Under the pieces are notes generated by a model that was given only the letters and a program-made list of their open reading frames with translations, was not told the origin of the DNA and did not search any database. 64,000 bases of DNA, taken from positions 124,001 through 188,000 of the forward strand of contig NZ_LMNI01000013.1 in the NCBI RefSeq assembly GCF_001422925.1. The letters run 5' to 3'. Both the position numbers and the translations under genes were made by a program. This DNA comes from Microbacterium sp. Leaf288 (GTDB lineage Bacteria; Actinomycetota; Actinomycetes; Actinomycetales; Microbacteriaceae). Below, piece by piece: positions 59,119 through 64,000 of the stretch. How positions within the stretch are numbered: the stretch's first letter is position 1; each line of letters begins with the position of its first letter.

Positions 59119-62100
59119 AGATGACGGACTCGCTCCAGGGGTCGGGGTTGCCGAAACGGTGAGCGGTGATCGTCACGGACTGCTCGTGGAGGAAGGGCAG
59201 CAGCTCGAGCCTGCCGGCGGTGGTCACCTCGTTGTCGTAGACCGCGAGATCGGGATCACCGCCCATGGCCTGCGCGACGACGGTGTGCAGCGCCGCGACC
59301 GAGTCGGGCTGGCCGATCAGTCGCACGCGCGCGGGCCGCGGCTCGGGGTCAGCATCGGCGGCCGCTGCGACGATGTCGACGGCGCTGAGGCGTTCGAGCC
59401 ATTGCTCGTCGGTCTCGACGAAGACGGCGACGTCCTCCTCGGCCAGGACTCGGCGCACCGCGGCAGGAAGACCGACCGGCGCAGAGAGCGTCAGCCGCGA
59501 GCCCGCCCGGAGTCCCGCGATCACCACACGCAGCACGGCCTGCCACGAGGCGTCGGCCGTGGCGCGCAGCGCAACGGCCGGGATCGGGCGGTAGCGGAAG
59601 AGGTTGCGCTCGACGCCGAGGCCCGACACGTCCTTCACCTGGCCGTATTCGCGGTCCCACGCGATGGCGTCCGACAGGGCGCCCCGGCGGAGCCACTCGA
59701 ACGCCTCGTAGTCCAGCGAAGGCTGCGCCGCCTCGATGAGGGCGACGATGCGGGTGTCGAGACCACGCAGGTGCAGCGTCGCCGACGTCGGGGCGCCGGA
59801 GGTGGCGCGCCACCGGCCGAGGCCCACGAGGTAGTTGGGGCCACCGGCCTTGGCGCCGGCGCCGACCGACGAGCGCTTCCAGCCGCCGAACGGCTGGCGC
59901 TGCACGATCGCGCCGGTGATGCCGCGGTTGACGTAGAGGTTTCCCGCCTCGACGCGGTCGAGCCACAGCGCGAGGTCGTCGGGATTCTGCGTGTAGAGCC
60001 CCGCGGTGAGGCCGTAGGCCACGGCGTTCTGCAGCTCGATCGCATGCGCGAGCGACGACGCGTGCATGATTCCGAGGACGGGCCCGAAGAACTCCTCGCG
60101 ATGGAAGCGCGAGCCCGGCTGCACGCCGGTGCGGATGCCGGGGGTCCACAGCCGCCCGTCGTACTCGGGAGCGGCGTCCACGCGCGTCGGCTCGACGAGC
60201 CACTTCTCCTCCTCGTCGAGGGTGGTCAGCGCCCACTGCAGCTTGCCGCGCGGCACCTCGACGACCGGGCCGACCTCGCTGAGCGGGTCGGACGGCACTC
60301 CGACGCGGAGGGAGGTCGCAGCATCCACCAGCTGACGCGCGAAGCGCTGCGAGTGGCCGACCGGACCCACGAGGATCGCGAGCGACGCGGCGGAGCACTT
60401 CTGGCCGGCGTGGCCGAACGCGCTCTTGATGAGATCGGATGCCGCGAGGTCGAGGTCCGCCGTCGGCATGACGATCATCGCGTTCTTGCCGCTGGTCTCG
60501 GCGAGGAGCGGGAGGTCGGGGCGCCACGAGCGGAACAGGGCCGCCGTCTCCCACGCGCCGGTGAGGATCACCCGGTCGACGTCCGGGTGCGACAGCAGCG
60601 TCTGCCCGAGACCGCCCTCGTCGATGTCGACGAGCGCGAGCACGTCGCGCGGAACGCCCGCCTCCCAGAGCGCTTCGGCGACGACCGCGGCGCAGCGCCG
60701 CGCCTGAGGTGCAGGCTTGAAGACCACGCCGGATCCTGCGGCGAGCGCCGCCAGCACACCGCCGGCGGGGATCGCGATCGGGAAGTTCCACGGCGGCGTG
60801 ACGATGGTGAGCCGGGCCGGCTCGAACACGGCGCCGCTCACGCGGTCGAGCTCGCGCGCGGTGGCGGCGTAGTAGTTCGCGAAGTCGACGGCCTCGCTCA
60901 CCTCGACATCGGCCTCGGCGAAGACCTTGCCGGTCTCGGAGGCTGCGACCTCGATGAGCTCGCCGCGACGGGCCTCGAGGGCGCGCGCGGCGGCGGCCAG
61001 CACGAGGCTGCGCTCGGCCGCGGGGAGGGCGCCCCACGCCGAGGCGGCGTCGCGCACGCGGGCCACGATCCCCTGCAGCGTGCGCTCGTCGGCGACGCGG
61101 GCCGCCTCGACGGTCGCGTCGCCGGCGCGTGAGGTCTCGATGCGCGACAGGATGCTGCGCGCCCAGGCGCGGTTCGCCGGCAGCGCCGGGTCGGTGTCGG
61201 CGGTGTTGCGGAAGCCCGGCGCGCCCGCGACGCGGGCGGCGGACTCGCGCGGAGCGAACACCGCGGTCTCGACGAACGCCTCGGCGCCGAACACCTGCTC
61301 GGGGACGGACCGCTCGACCGGGGCGGTGTCGCCCGGCACCGCCGAGCGCGCGATGCCGATCACGGCCTGGGTCAGACCGGCCTCGTCGGACGCCGCGGCG
61401 GACCGGCGCAGGCGCGCCTGCGCGCGCGGGGAGTCGGCTGGGGCCGCTTCGGGGTCGGCGGTCGCGATCGCCTCGGCGGCGCGGTCCTGCACACGGTTCG
61501 CGCCGGTCGCGAGCGTCGGGTCGTCGGCGCGGGCGAGGGAGGCGAGGAACCGGTCGCGCTCACGGTCGAACATCGCCGGGTCGTCGGCGAGGTCGAAGGC
61601 CGCCGACAGGAAGTTGTCGCTCGAGGCGTTCTCCTCGAGGCGTCGCACCAGGTAGCTGATGGCGACGTCGAACTCGTCGGGACGCACGACCGGCACGTAC
61701 AGCAGCACATGGCCGACCTCGCGCGTGACCGCCTCGACCTGGCCCTGCGCCATGCCGAGCAGCATCTCGAACTCGACATGGTCGCGCACACCGGCCTCGC
61801 CGGCGAGCAGCCAGGCGTACGCGATGTCGAAGAGGTTGTGTCCGGCGACGCCGATCCGCACCGCGCGGGTGTGCTCCTTGTCGAGTGCGAAGCGGAGGCA
61901 CCGCACGTAGTTCGCGTCGGAGTCGACCTTCTCGCCGTACGTGGCGAGGCTCCAGTGGTGCATGACCGCGTCGACGCGCTCCATCGCGAGGTTCGCACCC
62001 TTCACGAGTCGCACCTTGATGCGCGCGCCGCCGTTCGCGACGCGCTCCTGCGCCCACGCCGTGAGCCGCTCGAGCGCGGGCAGGGCGTCGGGCAGGTAGG

Positions 62101-62872
62101 CCTGGAGCACGATGCCGGCTTCGAGGTGCCGCAGGCGCGGATCCTCGAGGAGGCGCGTGAACACCGCGATCGTGAGATCGAGGTCGCGGTACTCCTCCAT
62201 GTCGAGGTTGATGAACGTCGGCCCGTTCACCGAGCTCGTCGGGGAGGCCGCCGTCAGGTACAGAGGCTGCAGTCGATCGACGACCTTGGCGACGACCTCG
62301 TCGAACGCCCACATCGAGATGTGGCTCGCGATGGCCGAGACCTTGACCGAGACGTAGTCGACGTCCGGCCGGCGGATGAGCTCGTGGATGCCCTCGAGCC
62401 GGCGCAGCGCCTCCTGCTCGCCGAGCACCGCCTCGCCGAGGAGGTTCAGGTTGAGCCGCGCGCCGCTCTCACGAAGCGCGGCGATCGCGGGGCCGAGCTT
62501 GTCGGGACGCGCGTCGACGACGAGGTGCCCGACCATCTCACGCAGCACGCGCCGTGCGATCGGCACGACCGGCGACGGCAGCACCGGCGCGACCGCGCCG
62601 CCCACACGGACGGCGCCGCGCAGGTACCAGGGCAGGAACCCGGGCACGAGAGGCGCGACGCGATGCAGATGCGATGCTGCGGCCGACAGGCTCTCGGGAC
62701 GCATCACGCCGTCGACGAACCCGATGGTGAACGGCAGGCCGTTCGGGTCCTTGAGCACGCCGGCCAGTCGCTGCGCCGCCGGGTCGACCTCGACCTCGGC
62801 GCTCTCGGCGATCCACCGCTGCGCGAGGGCGACCGCCTCACCGGCCACGTGCTCGTCGGGTCGTCCTTGCAT
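59117..62872 (-). CDS. putA: bifunctional proline dehydrogenase / glutamate-semialdehyde dehydrogenase
   Basis: A 1251-residue PutA-type enzyme without an N-terminal DNA-binding domain. Residues up to about 480 form the FAD proline dehydrogenase barrel ('VSVKVSAIASH', 'RLVKGANLAMERVDAV', 'GVAGHNLFDIAYAW'). The aldehyde dehydrogenase follows, with catalytic Cys826 in 'GHAGQKCSA' and 'ETSGKNAMIV'. It oxidises proline to glutamate at the membrane. The last 200 residues form a C-terminal extension as in long PutAs. The start at 62872 has GGGAGTG in front; an ATG at 62953 would add 27 residues and has no ribosome site. It is divergent from the LysR gene. Confidence 0.93.
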   Translation of the reverse strand: MQGRPDEHVAGEAVALAQRWIAESAEVEVDPAAQRLAGVLKDPNGLPFTIGFVDGVMRPESLSAAASHLHRVAPLVPGFLPWYLRGAVRVGGAVAPVLPSPVVPIARRVLREMVGHLVVDARPDKLGPAIAALRESGARLNLNLLGEAVLGEQEALRRLEGIHELIRRPDVDYVSVKVSAIASHISMWAFDEVVAKVVDRLQPLYLTAASPTSSVNGPTFINLDMEEYRDLDLTIAVFTRLLEDPRLRHLEAGIVLQAYLPDALPALERLTAWAQERVANGGARIKVRLVKGANLAMERVDAVMHHWSLATYGEKVDSDANYVRCLRFALDKEHTRAVRIGVAGHNLFDIAYAWLLAGEAGVRDHVEFEMLLGMAQGQVEAVTREVGHVLLYVPVVRPDEFDVAISYLVRRLEENASSDNFLSAAFDLADDPAMFDRERDRFLASLARADDPTLATGANRVQDRAAEAIATADPEAAPADSPRAQARLRRSAAASDEAGLTQAVIGIARSAVPGDTAPVERSVPEQVFGAEAFVETAVFAPRESAARVAGAPGFRNTADTDPALPANRAWARSILSRIETSRAGDATVEAARVADERTLQGIVARVRDAASAWGALPAAERSLVLAAAARALEARRGELIEVAASETGKVFAEADVEVSEAVDFANYYAATARELDRVSGAVFEPARLTIVTPPWNFPIAIPAGGVLAALAAGSGVVFKPAPQARRCAAVVAEALWEAGVPRDVLALVDIDEGGLGQTLLSHPDVDRVILTGAWETAALFRSWRPDLPLLAETSGKNAMIVMPTADLDLAASDLIKSAFGHAGQKCSAASLAILVGPVGHSQRFARQLVDAATSLRVGVPSDPLSEVGPVVEVPRGKLQWALTTLDEEEKWLVEPTRVDAAPEYDGRLWTPGIRTGVQPGSRFHREEFFGPVLGIMHASSLAHAIELQNAVAYGLTAGLYTQNPDDLALWLDRVEAGNLYVNRGITGAIVQRQPFGGWKRSSVGAGAKAGGPNYLVGLGRWRATSGAPTSATLHLRGLDTRIVALIEAAQPSLDYEAFEWLRRGALSDAIAWDREYGQVKDVSGLGVERNLFRYRPIPAVALRATADASWQAVLRVVIAGLRAGSRLTLSAPVGLPAAVRRVLAEEDVAVFVETDEQWLERLSAVDIVAAAADADPEPRPARVRLIGQPDSVAALHTVVAQAMGGDPDLAVYDNEVTTAGRLELLPFLHEQSVTITAHRFGNPDPWSESVI

Positions 62873-63036
62873 TCGCACTCCCGCTGTCACGTCATCGGAC
62901 TCCGTGGTTCCAGCCTGCACCTCAATGTGCGCGATCGGGTTCACCTGCTGCATGAGGTCAAGGGTGAGGCATCCATTTATTCGTGAAAAGCGATCATCTA
63001 CGATCGATATCGTTCGGATTTATCGATGGGATGCTG
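62873..63036. promoter_or_regulatory. divergent putA/lysR control region
   Basis: This 164-base gap is AT-richer than its surroundings near 62970-63025. It holds CGATATCG (63005-63012, palindrome) and repeated ATC/GAT half-sites of the kind LysR proteins bind. I cannot place -35/-10 boxes with confidence. Confidence 0.4.
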
Positions 63037-63945
63037 ATGTTCGAGCTGCGTCGTCTCAGACTGCTCCACGAGCTCGCGCTGCGCGGCACGCTCGCAGCCG
63101 TCGCCGACGCACTCTCGTACAGTCCGTCCACGATCTCCCAGCAGCTCGCGCAGCTCGAGAAGGAGGCCGGCGTCGCGCTGCTGGCGCCGGAAGGGCGGCG
63201 GGTGCGGCTCACGGAGCACGGACGCGTCCTGGCGGCGCACGCCGCGCGGGCACTCGACCTCGACGAGCAGGCCCGTGGCGAGCTCGAGTCCCTGCACCCG
63301 GGGCTCGCGCCGGTGCGCGTCGCGGTCATGCAGACCGCCGCACTCGCCATCGTGCCCGCCGCGCTCGGACTGCTGTCCGAACGCGCACCCGATCTTCGCG
63401 TCGAGCTCGTCGAGATGCCTCCCGAGCTCGGGCTGTTCGAGCTCACGGCGCGGGGCGTCGACCTCGTGATCGCTGAGCAGTACCCCGGGCACACGCGGGC
63501 CCACGCATCGGGTCTCGAGCGCGACCCTCTCGGCACCGACCCGATCCATCTGGCCGTCGCATCCGCTGATCCCGCACGCTCGCTCGACGACCTCCGCGAT
63601 CGCCCGTGGGTGATGGAGCCCGCCGCCACCGCCGCCCGCCTGTGGGCGGTGCAGCAGTGCCGCGCCGCGGGCTTCGAACCCGACGTGCGGTACGAGCTGG
63701 CCGATCTGTCGGCCCACGCGCGTCTGGTCGCGGCGGGACAAGCGGTCGCCGTGCTGCCCGATCTGCTGTGGGAGGGGTCGGCGGTCCCGGTGTCGCTGCT
63801 CGATCTGCCCGGTCGCCCCGCGCGCGAGATCTTCACCGCGCAGCGCACCGCGTCGCGGGCACGCGCGGGCATCCTGGAGGTTCGGCGCGCCTTGCACGAC
63901 GCGTTTCCGCTGCGGCGGACGGATGCTGGGCCCCCAGGCTCTTAG
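63037..63945 (+). CDS. LysR-family transcriptional regulator
   Basis: A 302-residue LysR protein. The winged helix is 'LRRLRLLHELALRGTLAAVA' followed by 'SPSTISQQLAQLEKEAG', and the effector domain contains 'VRVAVMQTAALAIVPAAL' and 'WVMEPAATAARLWAVQQC'. Several starts are possible (62983, 63031, 63037); 63037 matches where homologous proteins begin (MFELRRL). As LysR genes usually control the divergent neighbour, it probably activates putA in response to proline. This is inference from orientation. Confidence 0.92.
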   Translation: MFELRRLRLLHELALRGTLAAVADALSYSPSTISQQLAQLEKEAGVALLAPEGRRVRLTEHGRVLAAHAARALDLDEQARGELESLHPGLAPVRVAVMQTAALAIVPAALGLLSERAPDLRVELVEMPPELGLFELTARGVDLVIAEQYPGHTRAHASGLERDPLGTDPIHLAVASADPARSLDDLRDRPWVMEPAATAARLWAVQQCRAAGFEPDVRYELADLSAHARLVAAGQAVAVLPDLLWEGSAVPVSLLDLPGRPAREIFTAQRTASRARAGILEVRRALHDAFPLRRTDAGPPGS

Positions 63946-64000
63946 CGGGACCCGAAGGCCGCGCCGTGGCGGGGTCGCAGCATCCGCCTCCCGGTCAGGT
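63946..64000. other. intergenic end of window
   Basis: No gene is visible in these 55 bases. CAGCATCCG (63978-63986) can pair with CGGATGCTG (63920-63928) at the end of the lysR gene, which may be its terminator. Confidence 0.4.

Noticed and set aside
1..64000. tRNA, rRNA, prophage, integrase or transposase genes
   Set aside because: Looked for on both strands; no supporting sequence found.

Overview
This is high-GC DNA with actinobacterial gene style: long overlapping ATGA/GTGA operons, many GTG starts, apparently leaderless genes, and sugar importers that lack their own ATPase. GCATCC/GGATGC-type words occur in coding and non-coding DNA alike. Together this suggests a soil- or plant-associated member of Microbacteriaceae, probably Microbacterium or a close relative. 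That assignment is inference from sequence style. I see no insertion sequence, prophage, CRISPR array, tRNA or rRNA.

Most of the window is a glycan-utilisation island whose enzymes fit plant pectin (rhamnogalacturonan with arabinan and galactan side chains). Region A (1-16.4 kb) has the 3' end of a SorC-type regulator and a four-gene minus-strand operon (binding protein, two permeases, Asp/Glu-racemase-like protein). Divergent from it is a plus-strand run of GH127 beta-L-arabinofuranosidase, a RuBisCO-like protein, a DUF1537 sugar-acid kinase and a Nudix hydrolase. Then come a LacZ-like GH2 enzyme and, divergently, a large FAD/Fe-S dehydrogenase of the glycolate/D-lactate type. The RuBisCO-like protein plus DUF1537 kinase resembles the end of known D-apionate (branched sugar acid) pathways and is the most interesting part of the window.

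Region B (16.4-38.4 kb) is an L-rhamnoside locus. It has two GH78 alpha-L-rhamnosidases with a LacI regulator, an ABC importer, and the catabolic run rhaM-rhaI-esterase-rhaEW-rhaB-serine hydrolase. A second LacI regulator and a secreted GH3 glycosidase close it. Two operator classes recur in its promoters: TGAAACG(A/T)TTCA-like and GTAGAnCGCTCTAC-like.

Region C (38.5-49.8 kb) is mixed. It holds a small acidic protein, a 14-TM drug exporter with an operator over its start codon, and the conserved trio of circularly permuted ATP-grasp, alpha-E and transglutaminase-like protein. It also holds a sulfite-oxidase-fold Moco protein, a dimethylargininase/ornithine aminotransferase pair, an oxidoreductase, and a small XRE regulator with a membrane protein behind a well-formed double-operator promoter.

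Region D (49.8-59 kb) is an arabinan operon: a LacI regulator with an 18-bp perfect palindromic operator, then on the other strand an importer, two GH43 enzymes, a GH51 arabinofuranosidase and a DUF624 membrane protein. The window closes with a PutA-type bifunctional proline catabolic enzyme and a divergent LysR regulator. No intergenic gap exceeds about 300 bases.
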